Assembly: GCA_016702505.1 (NCBI GenBank)
Contig: JADJDU010000002.1
Span: 1 to 19,754, forward strand
DNA length: 19,754 bases
Reading direction: 5' to 3'
From: Microthrixaceae bacterium
GTDB taxonomy: Bacteria > Actinomycetota > Acidimicrobiia > Acidimicrobiales > Iamiaceae
Positions 8,805 through 17,904 of this stretch are shown here, in pieces. Each line of letters starts with the position of its first letter. The stretch's first letter is position 1. A program made the position numbers and the translations under genes. Below the pieces are notes generated by a model. The model saw only the letters and a program-made list of their open reading frames with translations. It searched no databases and had not been told where the DNA came from.

Positions 8805-9918
8805 TCAAGCGGCGGCCGCAGGCAAGTCGGCGGGTGCCGTTTGGGCGGGTTGGGCGTCGGCGAGCAGGCTCGGTAGACGACGTCGGAGAGACGTCGTTTG
8901 AGGGCTCGGAGCGCTTCGGTCTTGGTGTTGTGGTGATCGGTCAGGCGCCGGTCGATGTAGGCAATGGCGTCGTCGTGACAGCGGGCCTGAGTGATCGCGA
9001 TGCGGTGGATGGGCGCGTTGAGTTGGCGGTTCCCGGTGCGAGACAGGCGGTGGCGTTCGCGGTTGCCGGACCAGACGGGCAGGGGTGCAGTGCCGTTGTG
9101 GCGGGCATGCGTCCTTGTGCTTGAACCGGCGAACGTCTGCGGTCTCCGCGACGATCTTGGCGGCGGTGAGCGCGCCGACCCCGGCGAGGGCGAGCAGGGT
9201 CGGGGCGAGCTGTTGACGATGCCGGTGATCTCGCGTTCGAGGCGCGTTCGCGCACGGTCAGGTGCCGGGCGTGCTCGACGATCTCGGCTGCGATGCGAGC
9301 AACCGGACCATCGAAACTCGTCAGCCGGGCAGCGATCGCGTCGAGGTTCTTGTAGGACGTGAGCGATCGAGCGGGCGGATCCCAGGGCGCGTCGAGCTCG
9401 TGGAGATGCCAGCGAAGCCTGTTGAGGCAACGGGTCCGCTCCGCCACCAGGTCCTCGCGGTGGTCGACCAGCAGTCGCAGTTCCCGGGCAGGACCATCGA
9501 GCTGCGCAACGGGAAGATCCGGGTTGCGCAACGCGGCGTGAGCGACGGCGAGCGCGTCGATCGGGTCAGACTTGCCGTAGGTGCGGGCTGCGTCGCGAGC
9601 GTGGGCCATCAACTTGGGTGGCACCCGAACGATCCGCTCGCCCGCGGCGAGCATGTCCGACTCGAGACGGCGCGAGAGGTGCCGGCAGTCTTCGACCGCC
9701 CACTGCCGTTCGGGGCCGAACCGGTCAGCCCACCGGATGATCTCCAGGTGGTCGTCGCTGGTCGTTGCGGTCGTGGTCTTGGTGCCGAGCTGGCATCCGA
9801 CGTCGTCGACCGCGACGACGGTATGGGTGCGCTTGTGCGCATCGATTCCGAGGTGATCATGGGGCTCTGGTCGCCTTTCACGTTGGTGATCCGGACCAGA
9901 ACCGGTCGGTGGGCACAC
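8805..9918 (-). CDS. IS110-family transposase, frame-disrupted
   Basis: This is a DEDD recombinase with C-terminal Transposase_20 domain. HLGIDAHKRTHTVVAVDD carries the first acidic residue of the RuvC-like fold, WAVEDCRH the Glu, and KSDPIDALAVAHAAL the later Asp. A coiled segment (ELRLLVDHREDLVAERTRCL) follows. The C-terminal half has AGVGALTAAKIVAETADVRR and ARHNGTAPLPVWSGNRER, then RTGNRQLNAPIHRIAITQ, the family signature with its catalytic-Ser region. Frames change near 9230, 9112 and 8855. With these repaired the protein ends PADLPAAAA at a TGA in 8807-8805. The GTG at 9918 is the first start in frame, but homology begins about 21 residues later, so the true start may be closer. It may be inactive, or only mis-sequenced. 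Confidence 0.85.
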
Positions 9919-10090
9919 CTCAGTGGGGGCGATGCCACGCTCCTATCAAGCCACGCCGGCCGGTTCTGCGCGCCCGGGAGCCGGCACAAAGCATGCTGCC
10001 CACGAAGGACACCGAGCGTAGGAGCCAAGCTCCCGGGCAGAGACCAGAGTGACACTGAGACGGAGCGTAGGCCGAGAACCACGTTCCGTC
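9919..10090 (-). ncRNA. candidate bridge-RNA region of the IS110 element
   Basis: IS110-subgroup elements encode a structured bridge RNA in the noncoding left end, upstream of the transposase. This is the only noncoding stretch of suitable size and position here (about 170 bases). It holds GC-rich palindromic pieces such as gccggc near 9954 and again near 9979. I cannot fold it or identify target- and donor-binding loops by eye, so this is a positional prediction. Confidence 0.25.
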
Positions 10091-10131
10091 GCCGGGAAGC
10101 CGGAGCGAGCCTCCACCCCTACGATCCGGCC

Positions 10132-11508
10132 ATGACCGATGCAGAGCGACGATTCCCCGATGGATTCTCCTGGGGTACCGCCACGGCCGCCCACCAGATC
10201 GAGGGCGGCAACTGGAACAACGACTGGTGGGCCTTCGAACACCGCGAGGGCTCGGGCGTAGCCGAACCGAGTGGTGATGCCTGCGACTCGTGGAACCGCT
10301 GGGCCACCGACGCCGACCTGGTGGCATCGATGGGGCTCGACAACTACCGGTTCTCGATCGAGTGGAGCCGGATCGAGCCCGAGGATGGCGAGTTCTCGAC
10401 CGCCGCACTCGACCACTACGCCCGGATCTGTGACGGTCTGCGTGAGCGGGGGGTGGACCCCGTGGTCACCTTCCACCACTTCACCTCACCGAGGTGGCTG
10501 GCCGAGCGCGGTGGATGGGAGTCGGCCGAGACGGTGGACCGCTTCGCCGCCTTTTGCGAGCGTGCCGCCACCCACCTGGGGTCAGACCGCATAGCCCGGG
10601 CCTGCACGATCAACGAGCCCAACATCGTGGCCTTCTGCGGTTGGGGTCTAGGGGTGTTCCCGCCCGGGGTGTCCGACCTGGGGCGGGCTCGCAGTGTCGG
10701 CGAGAACTTCGTGGCCGGCCACCGGGCCGCGGTAGATGCCATCCGCTCGGCGGCATCGGGGGTGCCGGTCGGGCTGACGTTGTCCATGCAGGAGTGGACT
10801 CCGGTGGGAGACACCGCCGAAGACGTGGCTGCCGCTCAGGACAAGATCGACCGGAGCCGAGCCGTGATGGAGGACATGTTCCTCCAGGCCACTGGCGGTG
10901 ATGACTTCATCGGCGTACAGACCTACTCCCGCGGCCGATGGGGCAGCGATGGGATGGTCGGCGCCGAGGAAGGGGTGGAGCGCCTGATCATGGGATATGA
11001 GTACTGGCCCCAGGCGCTGGAGGTCACGGTTCGGCGAGCCTGGGAGATGACCGGTGGCCAGATGCCGGTTTGGGTCACCGAGAACGGCATCGGGACCGAC
11101 GACGACGATCAACGCATCCGCTACGTGACCACGGCATTGGAAGGGGTCCTGGCCTGTCTGGCCGATGGCATCGACGTTGCCGGCTACACCTACTGGAGCC
11201 TGCTGGACAACTTCGAGTGGGCCTTCGGCTACGGGCCGCGTTTCGGTCTGGTCGAGGTGGACCGCTCCACGTTCGCCCGCACGCCCAAGCCCAGCACTGA
11301 GTGGTTCGGCTCGGTCGCCCGGGCCGCGCGCTCGGCTGATCGAGATCGACCCAACGGCCGTGTTCGGCCCCGGCGGTGGGGACCGGTCCGGACCGACGTC
11401 GACCCCACTTTGTCATTGGGGGGCGGCGGGTGGGCATCGTGGACCAGAGATGCACGCTTCCGCCCGGTGTCTAGGACGACAACACGGGTGGTCCGCCCCA
11501 GGAGTTGA
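10132..11508 (+). CDS. GH1 family beta-glycosidase
   Basis: This retaining beta-glycosidase (beta-glucosidase/galactosidase class) acts on small beta-glycosides, probably in the cytoplasm because no signal peptide is present. FPDGFSWGTATAAHQIEGGN is the N-terminal GH1 signature. NYRFSIEWSRIEP follows, TINEP carries the acid/base Glu162, and VTENG carries the nucleophile Glu317. YTYWSLLDNFEWAFGYGPRFG closes the barrel. Homology ends about residue 400 (STEWFGSVARA). The remaining 60 or so Arg/Pro/Gly-rich residues to the stop at 11506-11508 look like read-through after a frameshift, and a TGA in a neighbouring frame at 11336-11338 is a likely true end. The ATG at 10132 precedes the first conserved block by about 8 residues. 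It is first in a run of three genes (GH1, GNAT, methyltransferase). Confidence 0.9.
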   Translation: MTDAERRFPDGFSWGTATAAHQIEGGNWNNDWWAFEHREGSGVAEPSGDACDSWNRWATDADLVASMGLDNYRFSIEWSRIEPEDGEFSTAALDHYARICDGLRERGVDPVVTFHHFTSPRWLAERGGWESAETVDRFAAFCERAATHLGSDRIARACTINEPNIVAFCGWGLGVFPPGVSDLGRARSVGENFVAGHRAAVDAIRSAASGVPVGLTLSMQEWTPVGDTAEDVAAAQDKIDRSRAVMEDMFLQATGGDDFIGVQTYSRGRWGSDGMVGAEEGVERLIMGYEYWPQALEVTVRRAWEMTGGQMPVWVTENGIGTDDDDQRIRYVTTALEGVLACLADGIDVAGYTYWSLLDNFEWAFGYGPRFGLVEVDRSTFARTPKPSTEWFGSVARAARSADRDRPNGRVRPRRWGPVRTDVDPTLSLGGGGWASWTRDARFRPVSRTTTRVVRPRS

Positions 11509-11515
11509 TCGAGCC

Positions 11516-12055
11516 ATGACGACCACCGACAGCCGCACCGACGATCAACACAAACCCGCCCCTTCGGGTCTCACGTTCGGGTTCGCGACGGTCGCCGATG
11601 TGGAGGACGTGGTCGACCTGGTGCATTCGGCGTACCGCGGTGACAGCAGTCGACAGGGCTGGACCACCGAAGCCGATCTGCTCGGCGGTGGGCGCACCAC
11701 CCCCGAACAAGTGAAGGCGATGGTCGATGGTGGCCACTCGGAGGTGCTGGTGGCTCGTTCGGGCGGTGACCTGGTGGCGTGCTGCGAATTGGATCACCGG
11801 GTAGCCGACAACCAGGTCTACCTGGGCATGTTCGCCGTCGTTCCGACCCTCCAAGCCGGTGGCATCGGCCGGGCGGTGCTCGCCGAGGCCGAACGCCTGG
11901 CCCGCGACCACTGGCACGCCACCGAGATGATCATGAAGGTCCTCGACGCCCGTACCGAACTGATCGACTGGTACGGCCGTCGCGGCTACGTGACCACCGG
12001 CCAGACCTCCCCGTTCCCCGCGGTCGACGAGCGCTTCGGTACCCCCGCTACGTGA
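11516..12055 (+). CDS. GNAT-family N-acetyltransferase
   Basis: This is an acetyl-CoA-dependent acyltransferase of the GNAT fold, 179 residues, intact in one frame. After a hydrophilic 20-residue leader, FGFATVADVEDVVDLVHSAY gives beta1/alpha1. SEVLVARSGGDLVACCELDH and VYLGMFAVVPTLQAGGIG contain beta4 and the acetyl-CoA pyrophosphate loop (Q-A-G-G-I-G). ELIDWYGRRGYVTTGQTSPF is the usual C-terminal motif with the Tyr general acid. The substrate is unknown. The ATG at 11516 has AGGAG eleven bases upstream, within the end of the preceding open frame, and the methyltransferase starts 19 bp after its stop, so co-transcription is likely. Confidence 0.9.
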   Translation: MTTTDSRTDDQHKPAPSGLTFGFATVADVEDVVDLVHSAYRGDSSRQGWTTEADLLGGGRTTPEQVKAMVDGGHSEVLVARSGGDLVACCELDHRVADNQVYLGMFAVVPTLQAGGIGRAVLAEAERLARDHWHATEMIMKVLDARTELIDWYGRRGYVTTGQTSPFPAVDERFGTPAT

Positions 12056-12074
12056 TGACCTTCGATTCGTCACC

Positions 12075-12677
12075 ATGGTCAAGCCCCTCCGGGTCCTCAC
12101 CCGGTGGGAGGGTTCGGGCGACGGTCACTCGCAGTGGTACATCGATCGCTTTCGTGCGATGGCCGACGAAGGCGCTGACCTGAGCGGCGAGGCCCGCATG
12201 ATCAACGCCATGGTCCCGCTCGGGTCCAGGATCCTCGACGCTGGCTGCGGCCCGGGCCGGGTGGGTGGGTTCCTCCATCAGATGGGTCATCAGGTGGTGG
12301 GAGTCGATGTGGATCCCGCCCTGATCGCGGCTGCTGAGGTCGATCATCCCGGTCCCCGGTGGATGGTGGGTGATCTGGCTCACCTGGACCTGGCCCCGCG
12401 AGGCGAGGCCGAGCCGTTCGACCTGGCCGTCCTGGCCGGCAACGTCTTGGGCTTCGTCGCCCCTGGGACCGAAGCAGACGTCCTGCGCCGTGTCGCCGCC
12501 CACGTTCGCCCCGACGGTGCCGTCGTCACCGGGTTCCACCTCAACAAGGTCCCCTTGGAGGTGTTCGATGCCGCCGTAGCCGCGGCAGGTCTGCGCTTGG
12601 AGCACCGATTCGCCACCTGGGACCTGCGCGCCTGGCACGATCAAGCCGACTTCGCCGTCTCGGTCCTGCGGACCTGA
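12075..12677 (+). CDS. class I SAM-dependent methyltransferase
   Basis: This is a 200-residue Rossmann-fold methyltransferase, intact in one frame. RILDAGCGPGRVGGFLHQ is motif I, the SAM-binding glycine loop. VVGVDVDPALIAAAEVD supplies the acidic residue that binds the ribose. PFDLAVLAGNVLGFV is motif IV, and VRPDGAVVTGFHLN is the strand after it. The N-terminal GDGHSQWYIDRFRAMADEG resembles small actinobacterial methyltransferases of unknown substrate. No strong Shine-Dalgarno precedes the ATG, which fits translation following the GNAT gene 19 bp upstream. I cannot assign a methyl acceptor. Confidence 0.88.
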   Translation: MVKPLRVLTRWEGSGDGHSQWYIDRFRAMADEGADLSGEARMINAMVPLGSRILDAGCGPGRVGGFLHQMGHQVVGVDVDPALIAAAEVDHPGPRWMVGDLAHLDLAPRGEAEPFDLAVLAGNVLGFVAPGTEADVLRRVAAHVRPDGAVVTGFHLNKVPLEVFDAAVAAAGLRLEHRFATWDLRAWHDQADFAVSVLRT

Positions 12678-12763
12678 CGCCGACCTCTGGTGCACCTGGG
12701 CTCATCAAAGGTTCGGCCCGCTAGGTTCGTGGCAACTCACTTCAGCCTGATCAGGGGAAACAA

Positions 12764-14328
12764 TTGGCTGCCAGATCTCTCTCCCGCCTAGTACGGGGCG
12801 TTGCCGTCATGTCCGTTGCCGCCACGTTGGTGGTGGCGTGTTCGAGTTCGGACAACGCCGACCAAGCCGGTGACGACAAGGGGGAGGCCTCGACGTCCAC
12901 CGTGGCCGTCCCCGAGGCCGATCTGGTGCTGGCCGTGGGGGACGAGGCTGTGGCCCAGCTCGACGAGCGCTACCAGTCCTACAACGTCGAGATGGTCGAG
13001 GTGACCGGCGGCTACTTCTGGGCGCCGTACGAGGCCGAGGGTGCCAGGGTCTACCGGCCACCGATCGATCTGACGTCTGAACGGCTTCGCAACCTGGCCC
13101 GAGAGCTGGGGCCGGTCTACATCCGGGTCAGTGGCACCTGGGCCAACTCCACCTACTTCGACGCCGATGGAACCACCGGCGGTGAACCCCCACTGGATAC
13201 CAAGGGGTCCTGACCGCTGACCAGTGGAAGGGCGTAGGCGATTTCGCTCGGGCGTTGGACAGCGAGGTGGTCACCTCCTTCCCGGCCAACACCGGGGCCC
13301 GGGACGCGGCCGGACTGTGGTCAGATGAGCAGGCCCGCCCGCTGCTGACGTTCAGCCGGGAGAACGACGTTCCTGTGGTGGCCGCCGAACTCTTCAACGA
13401 ACCGAATCTGGGGGTTGGATTGCCGCAGGGCTACGACGCCGACGCGTTCGCCCGGGACTTCGAGGTCTTCAGAACCATGGTCGACGAAGTGCAGCCCGAC
13501 CTGTTGATCGCCGGAGTCGGCGGGTCCGAGGACGTGACCCCGATGATCATCGATGCGCCCATCAAGACCCGGGACATCTTCGAGAGGGTGAGCCCCGCCT
13601 TCGACATCGTCAGCTACCACTTCTATCCAAAGGTGTCGGAACGGTGCGGCAACACCGAGACTCCCGACGTGGCGCTCACCGAGGAGTTCCTCAGCCGGGT
13701 GGAGGTCGACCGTGACTTCTACGAGGCCCTGCGAGACGAGTTCGAACCCGACGCGCCGATGTGGATCACCGAGACCGCCGAGGCCGCCTGTGGCGGCGAC
13801 CGCTGGGCGTCCTTTTTCCGAGACGTGATCCGCTACGTCGACAACAACGGTCGCCTGGCCAGGGGCGACGGAGACGTGGTCTTCCACAACACGCTGGCGG
13901 CTAGCGACTACGGCCTCATCGACGAGGAAGGCTTCATGCCGCGGCCGAACTACTGGGCCGCGGTGCTGTGGCACCGACTCATGGGGCCGACTGTGGTCGG
14001 GATGGATGGCGACGACCATGCCGAGCTGAACGTCTACGCCCACTGCACACCCGGATCCGACGCTGCCTCGGTTACCTATGCGGTGGTCAACCCGTCACCG
14101 ACAGATGCCCGTACCGTCACGACCCGTTCACCACAGGCCACCGTGTACCACCTGACCGCTGAAGACCTCGACAGCACCCAGATCTCGCTCAACGGTAAAG
14201 ACCTGGTAGCCGCCGACGACGGCACGCTGCCCGACCTGGTTGGCGAGAAGATAGAGGGGGTCATCGAGGTGGCGCCGGCCAGTGTGACCTTCGTGGTCGA
14301 ACCGACCGACAGCAAGGCCTGCGCCTGA
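12764..14328 (+). CDS. GH79 heparanase-like lipoprotein, one frameshift
   Basis: This is a secreted, lipid-anchored glycoside hydrolase. The N-terminus has Arg residues, a hydrophobic stretch and LVVACSSS (lipobox; Cys about residue 26). PVYIRVSGTWANSTYF matches the heparanase strand that reads LRFGGTKTDFLIF. AAELFNEPN carries the acid/base Glu near residue 212, and FDIVSYHFYP follows. MWITETAEAACGG carries the nucleophile Glu near residue 337, and LAASDYGLIDEEGFMPRPNY matches the heparanase GNYHLVDENFDPLPDYW block. A C-terminal beta domain follows. The expected activity is endo- or exo-cleavage at glucuronosyl residues; the bacterial substrate is unknown. The frame changes at 13204-13207, where one extra G restores KGVLTADQW. 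The start is TTG at 12764, with AGGGG eight bases upstream. Confidence 0.85.
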
Positions 14329-14469
14329 CCGACACCGTCTTGTCCGGTAGCCATCGAGGAGAGATCCGCTCGATGTGTCCAGGATGACAAAGAGCACTTT
14401 CCCGGGTCACGCTATGACGTACAAGCAAGATACGTATTCGCGGGTGCGGGCCCGACCGAAGGAGAGACC

Positions 14470-15048
14470 ATGCGACGTAGCCGAGTTTTGATGGTGGGGT
14501 CCTCTCCGCCGCTCTGATGCTCACCGCGTGCTCGAGCGATGATGGCGAGGATAAGCGGCCTCGACCACCCGCCGGCGGAGACGGGAGATTCCGGTGACAC
14601 CACCGGGACCACGGTCAGCGGTGGTCCCAGGGACACCTCCGGGACGGAGTCGTCACCTTCGACGGGGGCGGACCTCGATGTCTGTTCGATGGTCGACGAG
14701 GAAACGGTGACGGCCGTCATCGGTGAACCCGGCACGCCCACCGCGGGAGACGTTCAAGCCGGCATCCACTCCTGCACCTGGTCGCGTGAGGGAGAGACGG
14801 TGCCGGCCCTCAGCGTTGGGATCTTGGTCCACGACAGCGCCGAGGCTGCCCGGGCCAGTTTCGACATGTCACGTGAATCGGCCGAGAGCGAGATCCTCAA
14901 CCTCGGCGATGCCGCCATCTATTCGGAGGCGTTCGGTCTCACCGTTCTGCACGGCGTCCATGAGATCACCGTCGACAACAACGGGGATAGCGAGAAGCAA
15001 GCTGACCTAGAGGTGGCACAGATGATCGTCGACCACTTCGAGGCTTGA
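14470..15048 (+). CDS. small lipoprotein with DUF3558-like domain, two frameshifts
   Basis: This is an exported lipoprotein of about 190 residues. The ATG at 14470 has AAGGAGAG upstream. MRRSRVLMVG must join VLSAALMLTACSSDDGED, which one extra G in the run at 14496-14499 achieves and which creates a good lipobox (LTAC). A second indel near 14560 leads into a Thr/Gly/Ser-rich linker (GDTTGTTVSGG). The mature domain begins with VCSMVDEETVTAVIG and contains AGIHSCTWSREG, a Cys-pair layout reminiscent of DUF3558-type actinobacterial lipoproteins. Function unknown. It lies 141 bp downstream of the GH79 lipoprotein and is followed 5 bp after its stop by repeat copy B. Confidence 0.75.
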
Positions 15049-15052
15049 GCCT

Positions 15053-15193
15053 GGATCCGCCGAAAGGCGGAGCCTTCCGGCGGAGTTGATTCGCCGGCCT
15101 TACGGCCGACGTCTTCGCTGCTACGACCGGCAAAGCCGATCTCCGCAGGTCGGGGGCTCCGCCACGAAGGGCTCTGCCCCGGAACCCCCGCCC
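15053..15193 (+). repeat. intergenic hairpin repeat, copy B (full element, plus orientation)
   Basis: This is a 141-bp element starting with ggatcc, 5 bp after the stop of the lipoprotein gene. The hairpin core lies at 15057-15083 (CCGCCG pairs with CGGCGG, AAGGC with GCCTT, loop GGA, one A/C mismatch). A GGCC-rich mini-stem, the shared tctccgcaggtcgggggct and a closing GC-rich palindromic stretch follow. Relative to copy A it contains about 30 extra bases, flanked by a gccga direct repeat, so copy A can be explained by a deletion between those repeats. It may act as transcription terminator or 3'-end stabiliser for the lipoprotein mRNA. Confidence 0.88.
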
Positions 15194-15287
15194 AGTCCTC
15201 TTGCTTCAGCTGGTTAGACAGCCGAACACTAACGGTGTGGGTGGTGTCCGGAACCGGGAACGGTCGCCTGTCACATCGGGTGGCGAT

Positions 15288-16530
15288 ATGGCCACAGACC
15301 CCTTCCGTGGAACTAGGTTCCAGCGCGTGCGTGAGAGCGCAGTGCTGGTCCAGGGGTTCGCCGAACCGGGCTTCGAGTCCGTCGACGCGGCCTTCCGGCG
15401 CAACTTCACCGACCACGGCGACATCGGTGCGGCAGTGTGCGTCTACCTCCACGGTCGTCCGGTGGTCGACCTCTGGGGTGGATTCGCGGATCGCGATGCA
15501 GCGCGTCCGTGGCAGAAGGACACCCTTCAACTGGTGTTCTCCACCACCAAGGGGGTGGCGGCATCGTGCATCCACGTGTTGGTCGAGCGGGGTGTGCTCG
15601 ACCCTCGAAGCCGGTGGCAAGGTACTGGCCCGAGTTCGGGACTCACGGTAAGCAGAACACAACGCTGCGAATGGTCCTGTCCCACCAGGCCGGTGTGCCA
15701 GCCGTACCCGATCAGGTGAGCCTGGAAGACGCACTGGGCTGGGATCGGGTGGTCGAGGCCATCGCCGACCAGGCCCCTCTGTGGGATCCGGGAACCGCAT
15801 CGGGGTACCACGCCCGAACATTCGGCTGGATCCTGGGTGAGGTGGTTCGCAGGGTGCCCGGCCGCAGCGTCGGACGGTTCCTGGCCGACGAGGTCGCCGG
15901 ACCGTTGGGACTCGACTTCTTCATCGGGCTTCCGGCCACGGAGTTGGGTCGCCTGGCCCGCCTCTACCCACCGGTGGTGGCTCCCGAGGTGCAAGAACTG
16001 ATGGACTCCTTCATGGGCCCCGACACCTTGCTGGGTCAGGTGTTGGCCCGGCCCCAGGCGCTGGCCGGGTACGGCGAGATCTGGAACCGGCCCGAGGTCC
16101 TGGCCGCTGAAATGCCGTCTTCCAATGGGGTCGGTACCGCCCGCTCCGTGGCCCGGCTGTCGCGTCGCTCATCGGCGAAGTGGACGGGAACCGCTTGATC
16201 TCGCCCGAGACCCTGGCCCGCGCCGTTGCCGTCCAGACCGACGGCCCAGATCGGGTGATCAGGCTACCCATGCCCTTCGGCCTCGGTTACATGACGCCCC
16301 GCCCTTCGGTCCCCGGGTCGTTCGGCCACGCCGGGGCGGGCGGATCGCTCGGGATCGCAGACCCCGATGCCGGATGGTCGATGGGCTACGTCATGAACCA
16401 GATGGAGCTTGGAATCACCGGTGACGCTCAGGGTAGTGGACTGGTCGAAGCGGTGGTGGAGGTCGCTTTCGGCCATGAGACCCGGGGAGAACCGAGGCCC
16501 GGTGGAGAACTCCGACCGGGAGGACGGTGA
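15288..16530 (+). CDS. serine hydrolase, class C beta-lactamase/esterase fold, frame-disrupted
   Basis: This is a beta-lactamase-fold serine hydrolase of the esterase/lipase-like group (EstB or LipD type), about 410 residues, probably cytoplasmic because no signal peptide is seen. FSTTKG gives the S-x-x-K pair (Ser85, Lys88). LRMVLSHQAGVPAV is the usual following block. SGYHARTFGWILGEVVRR contains the Tyr motif (Y-H-A in place of Y-x-N), and GHAGAGGS replaces the third KTG motif as in esterases. Frames change near 15615-15630 (two indels) and near 16160, where LSRRS must become ASLIGEVDGNRLISPETLAR. The ATG at 15288 is chosen by homology; its Shine-Dalgarno is weak. The WS/DGAT gene starts 4 bp after its TGA, so the two are likely co-translated, and a role in acyl-ester turnover is plausible. 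Confidence 0.82.
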
Positions 16531-16534
16531 GCCG

Positions 16535-17904
16535 GTGAAGGTCATGTCGGGGCTCGACGCCCCGCTTCCTCTACTCGGAGACGCAAACGCCCACATGCAC
16601 ACCATGAAGGTGGTGGTGGTGGACCTGGCCGGTCGCCGCGAGCCGTTGTCGCCGAGTCGCTTCCCGACCTGATCGAGGACAGCTCAGTCGAATGCCGGTA
16701 CTTCGTCGACGGGTGGTGCCTGCGCCCCACAATCTCGGGAATCCCGTGCTGGTCGACGACCCCGACTTCGACATTGCCAACCACCTTCGTACCGTCCAGG
16801 CCGCGCCGCCTGGTACCCAGCGCCAATTGGACGAGGTGGTGGCCGACATCGCCGGTGTGGCTCTGCCTCGGGACCGCCCGTTGTGGGAGATGACCGTCGT
16901 CACCGGATTGGAAGGGGGGCGCGTGGGTTTCGTGATGAAGCTTCATCACGCGCTGGCCGACGGCGTGGCCTCGGTGGCCCTGCTGGAGAACGCCTTCATC
17001 ACCGACGAAGCCGCCGCCGTGGTGGACTCATTCCGACCCGAACCCATCCCTGACTCGCGTGCCCTCTACCGGGCCGCAGCGTCGGGAGCGTCAGTGGCGT
17101 TCAAGACCGTTCCCCGTGTCGTCAAGCGGACCGCCGTCGGGGTCCGCCACGCCCGCCTTGCCCGCAAGACCGTGACCACGCCGCTACCGGGTCCCTTCGC
17201 CGGCCCCAAGACGCCGTTCAACGTGGCGCTGACCACCGATCGCACCTTTGCTGGTCTCGCCGTCCCGCTCGACGTCCTCATCACCGCCAAGCGCACCGCG
17301 GGGGTGACGCTGAACGACACCTTCCTGGCTTTGTGTGGCGGTGGCATCCGGCGTTACCTGGCCCGAATGGGAGAGCTTCCCGACAAGTCGATGGTGGCTT
17401 CGGTGCCGATGGCCACCCGCACAGACCTCCACCGCCTCGGGAAACCACGTCGACAACATCTTCTTGCCCCTCGGCACCGACCTGGCCGACCCGCTCCAGC
17501 GGATCCGCCACATCAACGACTGCTCGGTGGCGGTGGGGCGCATACGCAGGGTTCGGACCCGACCTGTTCAGTGGCGATCGGGTCTGGTGCCCGCAAGCTT
17601 CCACGGTCTCCTGCCCAAGGTCTGGGGTGCGACCGGGCTGGCGGACCACCTCCGACCTCCTCTGAACGTGGTGGCATCGTGTGTCCGGGGCCGCGAACCA
17701 ACCTCGAGATAGACGGCGGACAGGTCACCTCGCTCTACTCGTGCGGACCCATCCTCGAAGGGATCGGCCTGAACATCACGGCGTGGAGCTACGTGGACAC
17801 GATGTACATCTCGGTCCTGGGCTGTTCGGCCTCGTCTATCTGACCCGTGGCTTCTCAGCGCGGACCTGTCCGACGAACTGGAGTCCCGGGCCACCAGATT
17901 CTGA
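16535..17904 (+). CDS. wax ester synthase/diacylglycerol acyltransferase (WS/DGAT), heavily frame-disrupted
   Basis: This is a bifunctional acyltransferase that esterifies diacylglycerol or fatty alcohols with acyl-CoA to make storage triacylglycerol or wax, usually at the membrane or lipid-body surface. SGLDAPLPLLGDANAHMHTM is the N-terminal signature. VLVDDPDFDIANHL follows, and KLHHALADG is the catalytic HHxxxDG. GVTLNDTFLALCGGGIRRYL, GNHVDNIFLPLGTD, PLNVVAS, and GPILEGIGLNITAWSYVD are the C-terminal family blocks. The repaired end DPWLLSADLSDELESRATRF stops at 17904. At least six frame changes occur (about 16675, 17445, 17545, 17580, 17690 and 17825). GTG at 16535 is preferred over ATG at 16544 because GGGAGG at 16518-16523 is then correctly spaced and the gene follows the esterase by 4 bp. 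Confidence 0.85.

Larger units (their letters stand above)
8797..10090 (-). mobile_element. IS110-family insertion sequence (approximate limits)
   Basis: The element is defined by the transposase at 8805-9918. IS110 elements lack terminal inverted repeats and do not reliably duplicate their target, so the ends cannot be read directly. The right end must lie within a few bases of the transposase stop, because the AGGAG and ATG of the acyl-CoA dehydrogenase follow at once. The left end is placed only roughly, before the GH1 start at 10132, to allow for the noncoding left end typical of the family. The element sits in what would otherwise be the divergent promoter region of the acyl-CoA dehydrogenase (-) and GH1 (+). 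Confidence 0.6.

Noticed and set aside
10013..10071. gagcgtagg occurring twice about 50 bp apart upstream of GH1
   Set aside because: Nine bases twice in GC-rich DNA is weak, there is no further symmetry, and part may belong to the IS end. Not enough to call an operator.
9262..10131. N-terminal extension of the GH1 open frame by 290 residues
   Set aside because: The extension is antisense to the IS110 transposase and has no homology. The GH1 family start coincides with the ATG at 10132.
13204..13207. Programmed frameshifting or phase variation at the G runs
   Set aside because: The runs are only three to four bases long, vary between unrelated genes including housekeeping peroxiredoxin, and lack slippery heptamers or stimulatory structures. 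Sequencing error explains them better.
13321..14043. Minus-strand open frame of 240 residues
   Set aside because: It is antisense to the GH79 catalytic region and its His/Val/Gly-rich translation is typical of a shadow frame.
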